Below, piece after piece: positions 33,493 to 42,739 of a DNA stretch of 64,000 nt. The position numbers and the translations under genes were made by a program. Position 1 is the stretch's first letter; each line of letters opens with the position of its first letter. The stretch comes from an uncultured Muribaculaceae bacterium. Its GTDB lineage: Bacteria > Bacteroidota > Bacteroidia > Bacteroidales > Muribaculaceae. The DNA lies in assembly GCA_947627615.1 (NCBI GenBank), contig CANQWS010000011.1, positions 1 to 64,000 on the forward strand, written 5' to 3'. Below the pieces are notes generated by a model. It had not been told where the DNA came from. It was given only the letters and a program-made list of their open reading frames with translations, and made no database searches.

Positions 33493-34494
33493 TCAGGCTC
33501 CGGGTTCGGAGTAGATCACGTCAAGCATCACTTCGCCCACGGCCTTGAGGGTCGACCGGTCAATATGGTCCATGTTGTCGTCGAGCGTGTGCCATGTGGG
33601 CGGGAATCCGCCTGTGGCGGGATTGGCGCTTTCGATTATGTCTATACACGGAATGCCGGCCGAGTTGACATAGATGTGGTCATCGACAATGGCGCCACCT
33701 ATGCGGTTGGGAAAACGGTCGGAATACGGAGACGCGGCAGCCACGCCCCAAACGCGGTCGACCACTGCGGGGGCCATGCGCGACGAGCTGAATTCACGCG
33801 GGAAAACAGCGCCTGTGCCGCCCACCATGTCAAGCAGAATCCCGTAGGCGGGCCGTTCTTCGGGCGTGTAGGGGAGGTTGGAAACCCAGTGCTGCGTGCC
33901 GAGGCACCACGTGTCCTCGCCCGACATGGCGTCGTCCGGGGCGCCGTAGTCCTCTACATCGGTGAAAAACATATCCACTCCGACCTCGGGACGATTGCTG
34001 CCTATGGCTCGTGCAAGTTCAAGCATCACGCCGACGCCGCTGGCTCCGTCGTTGGCTCCGTCGATAGGGGTGTCACGCCGGGATTTGTCCTCTTCCTGAT
34101 CGGCCCACGGGCGGGTATCGTAGTGCGCGAGAATGAGTATGCGCCGTTTAGCGCCGGAATTGAACGATGCGAGAATGTTTTTTATGGGAAGAGTCTTGCC
34201 GTTGAACGCTTTCACGGAAGCGGTCTGATGCCAGACGGTGTCGGCCTCGAAATCACGGAGACTTCGGGAAATGAAGTCAGCGCAATTGTCGTGGGCTTTT
34301 GTGCCGGGGACTCTCGGGCCGAAAGCGACCTGCCGCTCTACGAAGGAGTAAGCGCTGTCGGCGTTGAATTCAGGGTGTTCGATTCCGTTATTGTCGGCCG
34401 TGGCCACGCTCCGCGCGGAATTGTTGCCGGAAGCGTTGCCGCCCGAACATGCGGTCATTGCAATTATTAATATGGAAAGAAAAAGTGTTCGCAT
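33493..34494 (-). CDS. M28-family zinc peptidase / glutaminyl cyclase-like lipoprotein
   Basis: A 333-residue lipoprotein with lipobox (Cys16). The M28 zinc ligands are in order: AHYDTRPW (His, Asp side), DGANDGASGVG (bridging Asp), TDVEDYG (Glu/Asp) and WHTLDDNMDHID (last His). The overall layout, including the ARAIGSNR and NLPYTPEERPAYGILLDMVG segments, resembles glutaminyl-peptide cyclotransferase-like members common in Bacteroidales. Either cyclase or aminopeptidase activity is possible; the cyclase reading is favoured by the pattern. It should act in the periplasm or at the outer membrane. Confidence 0.87.
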   Translation of the reverse strand: MRTLFLSILIIAMTACSGGNASGNNSARSVATADNNGIEHPEFNADSAYSFVERQVAFGPRVPGTKAHDNCADFISRSLRDFEADTVWHQTASVKAFNGKTLPIKNILASFNSGAKRRILILAHYDTRPWADQEEDKSRRDTPIDGANDGASGVGVMLELARAIGSNRPEVGVDMFFTDVEDYGAPDDAMSGEDTWCLGTQHWVSNLPYTPEERPAYGILLDMVGGTGAVFPREFSSSRMAPAVVDRVWGVAAASPYSDRFPNRIGGAIVDDHIYVNSAGIPCIDIIESANPATGGFPPTWHTLDDNMDHIDRSTLKAVGEVMLDVIYSEPGA

Positions 34495-34607
34495 TTAAGA
34501 TTTGAGCGATATGGAAGTGATTTCAGAAATCGGAAGCGCCGAATGATTAAATTGCTTCCAATTGCTGTTTTGGTTTACAAATTTACTCATTTTTGCGAAT
34601 ATTTTTT

Positions 34608-34615
34608 TACTTTTG
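34608..34615 (+). promoter_or_regulatory. -7 element of the ligA promoter
   Basis: TACTTTTG matches the Bacteroidetes -7 consensus TAnnTTTG, 28 bases before the ligA start. A -33 box at ideal spacing was not clear. Confidence 0.5.
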
Positions 34616-34643
34616 CCTGATATTATTTGAGAAAGCCCTTAGT

Positions 34644-36650
34644 ATGGACTCTATAAAGACCCGGATAGAATCGCTCCGCAGAGAGCTGAACATGCACAAT
34701 CATAATTATTATGTGCTTGACAACCCCACGATCTCTGACCGTGAGTTTGATGAGAAATTAAAGGAACTCGAACGGCTTGAGCGGGAGAATCCCGAATATG
34801 ACGACCCGCTGTCGCCTACCCATAGAGTGGGCAGCGACCTGTCGGCCAAGGGCTTCGAGCAGGTGATGCACGAGCGCAGGATGCTTTCGCTGAGCAACAC
34901 CTACACAGTGGCTGAGGTCGACGAGTTCGTGCAGCGCTGCCGCGACGGACTTCCGGGAGAGGATGTGGAGATTGTGGGGGAGCTCAAATTCGACGGAACA
35001 TCCATTTCCCTGCACTACGAGCACGGGCGTCTGGTGAGAGCCGTCACTCGCGGCGACGGCGAGAAGGGCGATGTGGTCACCGAGAATGTGATGACCATAC
35101 GCAGCATCCCTCTCCAGCTTCAGGGAAGCGGATGGCCTGACAGGTTTGAAATCCGCGGAGAGATAGTGTTGCCATGGAAAGCGTTTGACCGGCTGAATGA
35201 AGAGCGTGCGTTCAATGAAGAGCCACTTTTCGCCAATCCGCGCAATGCAGCTTCCGGGACACTGAAAATGCAGAATTCGGCCGAAGTGGCGCGTCGCGGT
35301 CTTGACGCCTACCTTTACTATCTGCTCGGCGACAATCTGCCGTTCGACAATCATTATGACAACATGATGGCCGCGCGTTCATGGGGATTCAAGGTCTCCG
35401 ACGCGATGAAGATCATGCACTCGATAGAAGATGTAGATGAATACATCCGTTACTGGGACACCGCCCGCAAGGAACTGCCGGTGGCCACGGACGGACTCGT
35501 GTTCAAGGTCAACAGCCTGCGGCAACAACTCAATCTCGGATTCACAGCCAAGAGTCCCCGCTGGGCCATAGCATTCAAGTTTCAGGCCGAGAGGGCACTG
35601 ACGCAACTGCGGTTCGTATCGTTCGAGGTTGGGCGTTCGGGCACAATCACCCCGGTAGCGAATCTCGAGCCGGTCCTTCTTTCGGGAACAATCGTGAAAA
35701 GGGCCTCTCTGCACAATGAGGACATCATACGCTCTCTTGACATTCACGAAGGCGACATGCTCTACGTGGAAAAGGGAGGCGAAATCATACCTAAAATCAC
35801 CGGCGTGGAGCTGTCGGAACGCAAGCCCGGGGCCGAGCCGGTGGTGTTCTGCCGAGACTGTCCGTCATGCGGCACACCGCTGCGGCGGATGGAGGGTGAA
35901 GCCGCATGGTACTGTCCGAACAAGTACGGATGCATCCCGCAGATCACGGGCCGTGTGGAGCATTACGTGGGGCGGCGCATGATGAACATTGACGGGATAG
36001 GCGAGGAAACGGTGACGCAGCTGTTCGATATGGGTCTGATTCATGACGCAGCCGACCTGTACACCCTGACCGAGGCCGACCTCATGACGCTTCCCGGTTT
36101 CGGGCAGCGGAGCGCCGAGAGGATTCTTCAGGGCGTGGAGGAATCTAAGAATGTCACGTTTGACCGCGTGGTCTACGCACTGTCCATACCTTACGTGGGC
36201 GAGACGGTGGCGAAAAAACTGTCACGTGCGGTGGGCGACATCGATACCCTGATGTCGATGTCGGTCGAGAGACTGACGGCCATCGAGGACATAGGGCCGC
36301 GCATAGCGGCGTCAATCGTGGAGTTCTTTGCCGACGAAAGGAACCGAAAAATAGTGGAGCGTCTGCGCTCCTACGGCGTGCAGATGGCCATGCCGGAGAC
36401 GGACGAGGCCGGACGCTCCGACAAACTTGCCGGCAAATCCATTGTGATCTCGGGAACTTTTACCCATCACTCGCGTGACGAGTACAAGAATCTTATCGAG
36501 CTGAACGGTGGAAAAAATGTGGGCTCCATTTCAAAGAAGACCGATTACGTTCTTGCCGGAGCCAATATGGGACCGGCGAAACTTGAAAAAGCCAATAAAC
36601 TGGGCATACCTATCGTCGACGAGGATACTTTCCTTAAAATGATAGAGTGA
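34644..36650 (+). CDS. ligA: NAD-dependent DNA ligase
   Basis: A 668-residue ligase that seals nicks in replication and repair. The adenylation motif ELKFDGT places the catalytic Lys at 115. The Ia domain begins [20 protein letters not shown]. The OB fold, a four-Cys zinc finger (CRDCPSCG and WYCPNKYGC), helix-hairpin-helix repeats ([28 protein letters not shown]) and a C-terminal BRCT domain ([20 protein letters not shown]) follow in order. The length is normal. The ATG at 34644 is chosen over an upstream one at 34593 because family proteins start here and the -7 element overlaps the extension. Confidence 0.97.
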   Translation: MDSIKTRIESLRRELNMHNHNYYVLDNPTISDREFDEKLKELERLERENPEYDDPLSPTHRVGSDLSAKGFEQVMHERRMLSLSNTYTVAEVDEFVQRCRDGLPGEDVEIVGELKFDGTSISLHYEHGRLVRAVTRGDGEKGDVVTENVMTIRSIPLQLQGSGWPDRFEIRGEIVLPWKAFDRLNEERAFNEEPLFANPRNAASGTLKMQNSAEVARRGLDAYLYYLLGDNLPFDNHYDNMMAARSWGFKVSDAMKIMHSIEDVDEYIRYWDTARKELPVATDGLVFKVNSLRQQLNLGFTAKSPRWAIAFKFQAERALTQLRFVSFEVGRSGTITPVANLEPVLLSGTIVKRASLHNEDIIRSLDIHEGDMLYVEKGGEIIPKITGVELSERKPGAEPVVFCRDCPSCGTPLRRMEGEAAWYCPNKYGCIPQITGRVEHYVGRRMMNIDGIGEETVTQLFDMGLIHDAADLYTLTEADLMTLPGFGQRSAERILQGVEESKNVTFDRVVYALSIPYVGETVAKKLSRAVGDIDTLMSMSVERLTAIEDIGPRIAASIVEFFADERNRKIVERLRSYGVQMAMPETDEAGRSDKLAGKSIVISGTFTHHSRDEYKNLIELNGGKNVGSISKKTDYVLAGANMGPAKLEKANKLGIPIVDEDTFLKMIE

Positions 36651-36721
36651 CATTGATTCACCAGGTCAAAGATCACGTCAATGCCTTAATAAATGACTTC
36701 AATAACTAAAAACAATACGAA

Positions 36722-37324
36722 ATGAAAAAAACAGCGATTATTCTGACACTGATTGTGGTATCAGTGATGTCGGCGCTTCCCGCGAGCGCCCAGTTCCGTT
36801 TCGGTCTGAAGGCCGGTGTCGCAATCTCGAACCTGCACTTCAACAGCGATGCTTTCGATGCTGAAAACCGTGCCGGTTTCGCCGGTGGTGCCATGCTTGA
36901 ATTCACAGTGCCTGTCACAGGTATAGGCATGGACCTTTCGGTTATGTACGTCCGCCGCAACGCACGCTGGATGGAGGATAACGAGATAAGCACCGACAAC
37001 CGTGACTATATAGACATTCCTCTGAACTTCAAGTGGAAAATGAATATTCCCCTTATCAATAAGATAGCGCGTCCGTTTGTGCTTACAGGTCCCACATTCT
37101 CCTTCCTGACCAGCAAGCGCTCGGCTGAAGACGCCTGGCGCAACCGCAAATTCGATACTTCATGGAATTTCGGTGCCGGTGTGGAACTGCTGTCACATCT
37201 GCAGGTAGCAGCAAGCTACAGCGTGGGTATGACCAAGGCGCTTAAGGCCATAGGCGTTACAGGCTCTTCATCGCTTGAGGGACATAACCGTTACTGGATG
37301 GTTACCGCCGCCTATCTCTTCTGA
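36722..37324 (+). CDS. Outer-membrane beta-barrel protein (PorT-like)
   Basis: A 200-residue protein: signal peptide ending SASA/Q, then alternating strands starting RFGLKAGVAISNLHF, and a C-terminal strand ending in an aromatic residue (YWMVTAAYLF), the outer-membrane targeting pattern. It belongs to the small 8- to 10-stranded barrel group abundant in Bacteroidales. It is similar in layout to the protein at 39128-39736 (both have a FMxGLxAG-like start, LPLNxKxK strand and GPxFxxxL motif). No specific transport function can be assigned. Confidence 0.88.
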   Translation: MKKTAIILTLIVVSVMSALPASAQFRFGLKAGVAISNLHFNSDAFDAENRAGFAGGAMLEFTVPVTGIGMDLSVMYVRRNARWMEDNEISTDNRDYIDIPLNFKWKMNIPLINKIARPFVLTGPTFSFLTSKRSAEDAWRNRKFDTSWNFGAGVELLSHLQVAASYSVGMTKALKAIGVTGSSSLEGHNRYWMVTAAYLF

Positions 37325-37351
37325 TAAGATCTGGATTATATCATAAAAAAT

Positions 37352-37382
37352 ATGCCGACATGACTGTGCCGGCATTTTTTTT
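37352..37382 (+). terminator. Rho-independent terminator after the barrel gene
   Basis: ATGCCGACA and TGTGCCGGCAT form a stem with a bulge, followed by a run of eight T residues. Confidence 0.8.
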
Positions 37383-37455
37383 GACCTTAAATCTGGTCCG
37401 GCTGCAATTTTTTTTGGATTTGCGAGTCATATAAGATAAAACCGATATTTGGAAA

Positions 37456-37947
37456 ATGAATGAAACCGAAGCCACAGGTCTGTTCAACGAGATTATGCAG
37501 CGGCATGACGCGTTGATTTACAAGGTATGCTATATGTATGCCGAGGACCTTGAACACCTTCGTGATCTCCATCAGGAGGTGGCGGCCAATATATGGTCGG
37601 GGCTCGGAAGTTTTTCAGGACGGTCAAAGGTTTCGACATGGGTGTATCGTGTGGCATTGAACACATGCATCACTTTTTTCAGACGCCATGGCAAACATTC
37701 GTCGGCGGAGCGGCTTGACGGCATGCGGCTCGACATAGTCGACGACGGTGACGAGCGTAGCGCCAGACTGAAGGAGATGTACGAACTGATAGGCCGCCTT
37801 GACAGGATAGACAAGGCCATAGTGATGCTCTGGCTTGACGAGCACAGTTACGACGAGATCTCATCGGTGATGGGCATGACCCGCGCCAATGTGGCTTCCC
37901 GTCTTCACCGTATCCGTCAGCGCCTCGCTTCCATGGCCAATGAATGA
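37456..37947 (+). CDS. ECF-type RNA polymerase sigma factor
   Basis: A 163-residue sigma-70-family protein: region 2 (DALIYKVCYMYAEDLEHLRD, LHQEVAANIWSGL, and SKVSTWVYRVALNTCITFFR) and region 4 (IDKAIVMLWLDEHSYDEISS, then VMGMTRANVASRLHRIRQRL). No N-terminal extension. It redirects RNA polymerase to a small regulon. The gene directly downstream is a membrane protein of the kind often paired with such sigma factors, but it does not look like a classical FecR/RseA anti-sigma factor. Confidence 0.93.
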   Translation: MNETEATGLFNEIMQRHDALIYKVCYMYAEDLEHLRDLHQEVAANIWSGLGSFSGRSKVSTWVYRVALNTCITFFRRHGKHSSAERLDGMRLDIVDDGDERSARLKEMYELIGRLDRIDKAIVMLWLDEHSYDEISSVMGMTRANVASRLHRIRQRLASMANE

Positions 37948-37987
37948 CAATTAGACAGGACTAAAGAAATATAAAAAAGACACGGAC

Positions 37988-38557
37988 ATGAACTCAGATA
38001 TAGATTACCTCAAGATGCAATGGCAGAGTCTGAACACCTCTGCTTCCGGAAACAGAAATGACGCCGACGCCCCCGATTTCAGCAACGTCCTGAAAAACGG
38101 CGCTGTGTCCTCGGCGGCAAGGGTGAAACGGATCTACACGATGATTCTTGTGATTTGCCTGATATGGACCGTGCTGTCGCTCGCCAACTTTGTGTTTCCA
38201 GTAGTTCCGGAACTTGTGGGCGGTCTCATGGCCGCGTTTTTCCTTCTGATGTCAGGGATGCTTGCCGCTACCGTGCGCAGGGCAGGGATGATTGATTTCG
38301 GACGTATGAGCGTGGCCGACGCCATGAAATCGGTATGCCGTCTCGAATCGCTGATAATGTGGCGCAGAATCATAGGAATTCCTCTTGCATTCCTGCTGCT
38401 GTCAGTCATGATATGGCATTTTTCCGGCAACGCATTCATGATTGGAGGCGCATTATGCGGAGCTGCCGCCGGTCTGGCCATAGGTGTCGCCTTAGCCCGC
38501 CGTATACGTGAATCGATCCGCGAGATGAAACATCTGATAAAGGAGCTCGAGCGGTAG
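37988..38557 (+). CDS. Membrane protein linked to the ECF sigma factor
   Basis: A 189-residue protein with a soluble N-terminal ~45 residues (MNSDIDYLKMQWQSLNTSAS) and four transmembrane helices in two pairs (about residues 50-95 and 130-170), then a basic helical tail (RIRESIREMKHLIKELER). It follows the ECF sigma gene by 40 bases on the same strand. The cytoplasmic N-terminus could bind the sigma factor, making it an anti-sigma candidate. This is inferred from context only. Confidence 0.8.
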   Translation: MNSDIDYLKMQWQSLNTSASGNRNDADAPDFSNVLKNGAVSSAARVKRIYTMILVICLIWTVLSLANFVFPVVPELVGGLMAAFFLLMSGMLAATVRRAGMIDFGRMSVADAMKSVCRLESLIMWRRIIGIPLAFLLLSVMIWHFSGNAFMIGGALCGAAAGLAIGVALARRIRESIREMKHLIKELER

Positions 38558-38559
38558 AC

Positions 38560-39126
38560 TCAGGCAAGCTCTATGCGGCAGTCCTCGAGTGAGGTCACTT
38601 TGGCGAGTGACTGGACGTCGATGCCGAGATTCCTCAGATAGTCTCCGCCGCCCTGAAAGGCTTTCTCAATTATGAATCCCATCCCTGCTATGGTGGCTCC
38701 CGCCTGATTGCAGAGGTCGATGATGCCGCGTGCGGCGTTGCCGAATGCGAGGAAATCGTCAATGAACACAATGCGGTCGGCGGCAGTCAGAAAATCAGCC
38801 GATATGCAAACCGTGTAAGTGCGGTTCTTGGTGAAAGAACGTACCGAACTCACAAGCATGTGTTCCATGGTCTTGGGCTGTTTTTTCTTTACAAACACCA
38901 CCGGCAGGTGCATCTGTGCGCCCATCATTATGGCCGGAGCGATTCCGCTCGCCTCTATAGTGAGAATTTTGTTTACGCCGGCCGATTCGAACCGGCGGGC
39001 AAATTCAGCTCCTATCTGAACCATCAGGTCCGGGTCCATCTGGTGGTTGATGAAGCTGTCGACCTTCAGAATTCCTCCGGGGAAGCATCGGCCGTCTTCA
39101 AGAATGCGTCTGTGAAGCAGTTCCAT
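38560..39126 (-). CDS. xpt: Xanthine phosphoribosyltransferase
   Basis: A 188-residue enzyme of the purine salvage pathway that makes XMP from xanthine and PRPP. The start at 39126 ([20 protein letters not shown]) is the family start; longer frames overlap the neighbouring gene. The PRPP-binding motif is [15 protein letters not shown], and [13 protein letters not shown] forms the preceding loop. The length is normal. It converges on the membrane protein gene, with stops only two bases apart, and lies one base downstream of the outer-membrane barrel gene. Confidence 0.93.
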   Translation of the reverse strand: MELLHRRILEDGRCFPGGILKVDSFINHQMDPDLMVQIGAEFARRFESAGVNKILTIEASGIAPAIMMGAQMHLPVVFVKKKQPKTMEHMLVSSVRSFTKNRTYTVCISADFLTAADRIVFIDDFLAFGNAARGIIDLCNQAGATIAGMGFIIEKAFQGGGDYLRNLGIDVQSLAKVTSLEDCRIELA

Positions 39127-39127
39127 A

Positions 39128-39736
39128 TCAGAAGTCAAACAATAAGATTGCCGAGACATGCCATCCGGAAGTGTGGAGGCTAAGGCCCGATTCAGGAGCG
39201 CCGTCTTTGACTTCGGCCACATTCCCTATCCCGAAGCGGTAACCGGCCGTGAGTTGCAGAATGTTGGCGAAATCGACACCCAGACCCACGTTCCATCCGG
39301 GCTGGAAGCGTTTTACCGTCAGCGGAGACTGGTCGTTCCGACCGTCCAGACCAATCATGAACGACGGTCCGGTTATAATCATGGGTGCGACGAGGCGGTT
39401 CATAGCGCTGAGCCAGAATTTATATTTTACGTTGAGCGGCAGCTCCAGATAATTCCGGCCGAAACCGTAAATGTCGCCGGTGGCATCGTCGCGCAGGCGG
39501 GAATTGTAACGCGAATAAAGGACTGACGCATCAAAAGCCACTCCGCACCGAGGCATCTGGTACTCCAGTGCCAGACCTCCGCGAAACCCGCTGCGGTTGA
39601 GAGCGGAGTATCCTTTGGCGTCCGACAGTGACGCATCGGCAAAGGCGCCGCCCAGATTGAATCCATAGCGTAATTGTGCGTCGGCGGCCATGGCACACAG
39701 CAATATCAGGACTGATAGGATTGAAATACGTTTCAT
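39128..39736 (-). CDS. Outer-membrane beta-barrel protein (PorT-like)
   Basis: A 202-residue protein with signal peptide ([20 protein letters not shown]) and barrel strands from [16 protein letters not shown] to the terminal VSAILLFDF with C-terminal Phe. Layout and several motifs ([28 protein letters not shown]) parallel the barrel protein at 36722-37324, so the two are likely paralogues on either side of the sigma factor/xpt genes. Its stop is adjacent to the xpt start. Confidence 0.87.
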   Translation of the reverse strand: MKRISILSVLILLCAMAADAQLRYGFNLGGAFADASLSDAKGYSALNRSGFRGGLALEYQMPRCGVAFDASVLYSRYNSRLRDDATGDIYGFGRNYLELPLNVKYKFWLSAMNRLVAPMIITGPSFMIGLDGRNDQSPLTVKRFQPGWNVGLGVDFANILQLTAGYRFGIGNVAEVKDGAPESGLSLHTSGWHVSAILLFDF

Positions 39737-39869
39737 AGGGTGACAAATTTACTGTGATTCCGTCATAAATACAAGTTCATCAACCGATTTTTTGCCGAAC
39801 GATTCTCACGGCGGCAGCGTTTTAAGAAAGAACAGATATTTTAATCGTGAAATTCAATTGTCTATAGAT

Positions 39870-40097
39870 ATGAACCGTATAACTTCAGATTCATCGGACC
39901 GCCAGGACAACAAAAGACGGTCAAAACTCATAGCCGGCATCATAATATTCGTGCTGGGAGTGATAGTGGGTGTGATAGGACTATGCGTGGCACTCAAGGC
40001 CATCTTCTATATCGGTCTCGCCGTAATGGTCATTGCTGCTGTAGCTCTGGTGGTTTTTATCATAAACGTCAAGCATAATTTATCGGACAAGGAGTAA
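39870..40097 (+). CDS. Small membrane protein (75 aa)
   Basis: Starts MNRITSDSSDRQDNKRRSKL and has two closely spaced transmembrane helices (about residues 20-65), then a short charged tail (NVKHNLSDKE). Longer frames upstream are not protein-like. Function unknown. A terminator follows 17 bases after the stop. Confidence 0.65.
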   Translation: MNRITSDSSDRQDNKRRSKLIAGIIIFVLGVIVGVIGLCVALKAIFYIGLAVMVIAAVALVVFIINVKHNLSDKE

Positions 40098-40113
40098 TCC
40101 GGATAAAAAAAAA

Positions 40114-40136
40114 CGGGAAGCCAAAAAGGCCTCCCG
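40114..40136. terminator. Terminator between convergent genes
   Basis: CGGGAAGCC and GGCCTCCCG pair with one wobble around AAAAA; a run of A precedes it, so it works best for the leftward ompH-like transcript. Confidence 0.75.
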
Positions 40137-40171
40137 TAAGCTTTATGTGTGTCCGGTGAACAGGCAGCCGG

Positions 40172-40789
40172 TTATTTTTTCGCTACTTTGGTGTAACGTT
40201 CGTTCAGGCCTTTGATAACCTCGTCAGTGATGTCAAGAGCCGGGTTGAAGTAAACGCCCGCAGCCTTGAAGAGGATGGCATCGTAGCCTTTTGTCTTGTT
40301 GTAGTCCTTGATGAAAGCCTCGATTGAGTCATTGAGCTGCTGTTGCTGCTGTGCGAGTTCCATCTCGGTGTTTCTGTGAAGGCCGGCGAGGTAGTTCTCG
40401 GCGTCAGACTGCATTTTCTGGAATTTCATGACGTCGGCCTTGTAGCTTTCTTCCGAAAGATATCCGTTGGTCTTCATTTTGGAGTCAATGCTCTTTCCGA
40501 ATGACTCAAGGTCATTGCGGCGGGACTGTTCGGCCGCCTCGAGTTTGCTGTAGGCTCTGACGGCTGATTCCTTAAGGTCCTTTGCAAAATTATAGTTTGC
40601 TGTTACGGAGTCTCCGTCGATATAGCGGATTTTCAGGGGCTTTGTGGTTTCGGATTCTTCAGCTTTGGCTGTGACCGCCTTTGAAGTTTCGGCATTGGTA
40701 GAGTTTTCATTGGAATCAGAGCATGAAGCCAGGGTTGCCGATGCAATAACAGCACCTAAAGAGAGAGTTGCAAGGATGAACTTTTTCAT
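40172..40789 (-). CDS. OmpH/Skp-family periplasmic chaperone-like lipoprotein
   Basis: A 205-residue protein starting MKKFILATLSLGAVIASATL with a lipobox-like ASC near residue 22. The mature part is a helical hairpin rich in Glu, Gln and Lys (KLEAAEQSRRNDLESFGKSI; ELAQQQQQLNDSIEAFIKDY) with the family's DxTxxVIKxLN-like ending (DITDEVIKGLNERY). Skp/OmpH proteins hold outer-membrane proteins in the periplasm. The start at 40789 is chosen for the signal peptide. Confidence 0.87.
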   Translation of the reverse strand: MKKFILATLSLGAVIASATLASCSDSNENSTNAETSKAVTAKAEESETTKPLKIRYIDGDSVTANYNFAKDLKESAVRAYSKLEAAEQSRRNDLESFGKSIDSKMKTNGYLSEESYKADVMKFQKMQSDAENYLAGLHRNTEMELAQQQQQLNDSIEAFIKDYNKTKGYDAILFKAAGVYFNPALDITDEVIKGLNERYTKVAKK

Positions 40790-40844
40790 TGTAAGGGTTA
40801 AATTGAATTGTCTTACGTGGAAGATTTCGTGATTGGATTCTTGA

Positions 40845-41006
40845 TTATTTTTGATTTGACGCGCAGTCAATCCGCTTTTTTCTCAACGCGGGAATGTCAT
40901 AGACATGCCCTGAAGGGAATTTGCCGTTTTTAACAAATAGTACCTTGACGCCGAGCATTACCACGGCAGCCAGAAGGAGCAGTATGGTTAAAAATACCAA
41001 TTTCAT
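40845..41006 (-). CDS. Conserved-looking small membrane protein (53 aa)
   Basis: A short frame from ATG 41006 reads MKLVFLTILLLLAAVVMLGV, then KVLFVKNGKFPSGHVYDIPA, then LRKKRIDCASNQK and TAA at 40845. One N-terminal transmembrane helix is followed by the KFPxGHV and LRKKxIxCAxxQ pattern that I recall in small Bacteroidetes proteins. A good -7 element lies 23 bases upstream. It sits alone between the OmpH-like gene and pepD. Function unknown. Confidence 0.75.
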   Translation of the reverse strand: MKLVFLTILLLLAAVVMLGVKVLFVKNGKFPSGHVYDIPALRKKRIDCASNQK

Positions 41007-41029
41007 GCGCGTATATTGCTTTTACGATG

Positions 41030-41037
41030 CAAATATA
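41030..41037 (-). promoter_or_regulatory. -7 element of the small membrane protein gene
   Basis: On the minus strand TATATTTG fits TAnnTTTG and lies 23 bases before the start codon at 41006. Confidence 0.5.
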
Positions 41038-41193
41038 GGAAAGATGGCGAGATTTTTTGCTATAAGTCAATTTTATTTTGTAACTTGTGGTCCTCTTAGC
41101 TCATTATTTAACAAATTTTTTCCTTTTGCGCTCCGTTTGGGAGCTCCTTTTGAAGAAACTGAAACATTTTCATAAGTAAAAAATCTATCTAAA

Positions 41194-42654
41194 ATGAAAG
41201 TATCCGAACTACATCCCAAAGAGGTGTTCACCATCTTCGATGAGATTACCAAAATTCCCCGTCCTTCCAAGAAGGAAGAGAAAATCCGCAAGTTTATCCT
41301 TGACTTCGCCAAAGAGCACGGACTTGAAGCAAAAACCGATGCCGTTGGCAATGTAGCTATAAACGTACCGGCCACTCCCGGTCATGAAAATGCACCGAAG
41401 GTGATTCTTCAGGGCCACATGGACATGGTGTGCGAGTCAAATGACAAGAGCTTCGATTTCAACACCAATCCCATACACACCATAGTTGAAGGTGACTGGG
41501 TGCGCGCCGACGGCACTACTCTCGGAGCCGACAACGGTATAGGCGTGGCCGCTTCTCTGGCTGTCATAACCGATCCGACGGTTGTTCACGGTCCGGTTGA
41601 AGCTCTGTTCACCATGGACGAGGAAACCGGCATGACCGGCGCTTTCAACATAGGAGAAGGAATGCTGGACGGCGATATTCTGGTCAATCTTGATTCAGAG
41701 GACGATGCCGAGCTGTTCGTGGGATGCGCCGGCGGTGTTGATACCGTGTGCACCTTCAAATATAACCGCACATTCGCTCCCAAGGACTTCCATTACATCA
41801 AAATCAGTGTGCTGAACGGTCAGGGCGGTCACTCGGGAGGCGACATCCATCTGGGACGCGCCAACGCCAACAAGGTGCTTTGCCGTTTCCTCTTTGACGT
41901 ATCCAAGACCCATGAAGTGGTGCTGTCAGAAATTGACGGCGGCAACCTGCGCAACGCCATACCGCGTGCTGCCCATGCGGTTGTCGGCATTCACTCTTCA
42001 AAGAAGGACGCCATCATGGCCCAGTTCAACCAGTATGCCGCTACAATCAAGGATGAGTACGGCGACATAGAGCCTACCCTCGAACTGCAGCTCGAGACCG
42101 TAGACATGCCTGATTTCTGCGTTGACTCGGAGACATCCATGGCAGTTATCCGCTCGGTCTATTCAGCCCCTCACGGAGTGGTTTCGATGAGCCGCGACCT
42201 CGAAGGTCTCGTGGAGACATCTACCAACCTCGCATCGGTCAAGATGGGCGGCGAGAACACCATCGTGGTCACCACAAGCCAGCGTTCGTCCGTTGAAAGC
42301 CGCAAATGGGACATAGCCAACCAGGTCGAGGCCCACTTCCTGCTCGCAGGCGCAGAAGTTAAACACGGAGAAGGCTATCCAGGATGGAAGCCCAACATGA
42401 ACTCACCTATAATGAAGATAGCCAGCGACGCCTATCGTGAACTCTATGGCGTGACACCCGCTATCAAAGCCATCCATGCCGGACTGGAATGCGGTCTGTT
42501 CCTTGAGAAATATCCGCACCTCGACATGGTTTCGTTCGGTCCCACACTCCGCGACGTTCACTCTCCTTCGGAGCGCATGAACATACCGGCGGTAGAGCGT
42601 TTCTATGAGCAGCTTAAGCTTACTCTGAAGAAAGTGGCCGATACTCAGAAATAA
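41194..42654 (+). CDS. pepD: Aminoacyl-histidine dipeptidase (M20 family)
   Basis: A 486-residue cytosolic dipeptidase. Zinc-ligand motifs are intact: ILQGHMDMVC (His75, Asp77), TLGADNGIGVA (bridging Asp), TMDEETGMTGA (catalytic and ligand Glu), NLDSEDDAELFVGCAGG, and the final AIHAGLECGLF (His, Glu). Length matches the PepD family. It hydrolyses dipeptides such as Xaa-His. Single-gene unit with a strong terminator after it. Confidence 0.96.
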   Translation: MKVSELHPKEVFTIFDEITKIPRPSKKEEKIRKFILDFAKEHGLEAKTDAVGNVAINVPATPGHENAPKVILQGHMDMVCESNDKSFDFNTNPIHTIVEGDWVRADGTTLGADNGIGVAASLAVITDPTVVHGPVEALFTMDEETGMTGAFNIGEGMLDGDILVNLDSEDDAELFVGCAGGVDTVCTFKYNRTFAPKDFHYIKISVLNGQGGHSGGDIHLGRANANKVLCRFLFDVSKTHEVVLSEIDGGNLRNAIPRAAHAVVGIHSSKKDAIMAQFNQYAATIKDEYGDIEPTLELQLETVDMPDFCVDSETSMAVIRSVYSAPHGVVSMSRDLEGLVETSTNLASVKMGGENTIVVTTSQRSSVESRKWDIANQVEAHFLLAGAEVKHGEGYPGWKPNMNSPIMKIASDAYRELYGVTPAIKAIHAGLECGLFLEKYPHLDMVSFGPTLRDVHSPSERMNIPAVERFYEQLKLTLKKVADTQK

Positions 42655-42669
42655 ATACCGAATTCATCC

Positions 42670-42713
42670 ACGGGTCCGTGACGCCGGTGTCTGCACCATG
42701 GTCACGGGCCCGT
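42670..42713 (+). terminator. Terminator of pepD
   Basis: ACGGGTCCGTGAC pairs with GTCACGGGCCCGT (one wobble) followed by a short T-run. Confidence 0.8.
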
Positions 42714-42739
42714 TTTCAAACCTCATAATCACATACACC

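Noticed and set aside
33565-34470. Plus-strand frame of 301 codons opposite the M28 peptidase
   Set aside because: Antisense shadow; the minus-strand protein has intact zinc-binding motifs and a lipobox.
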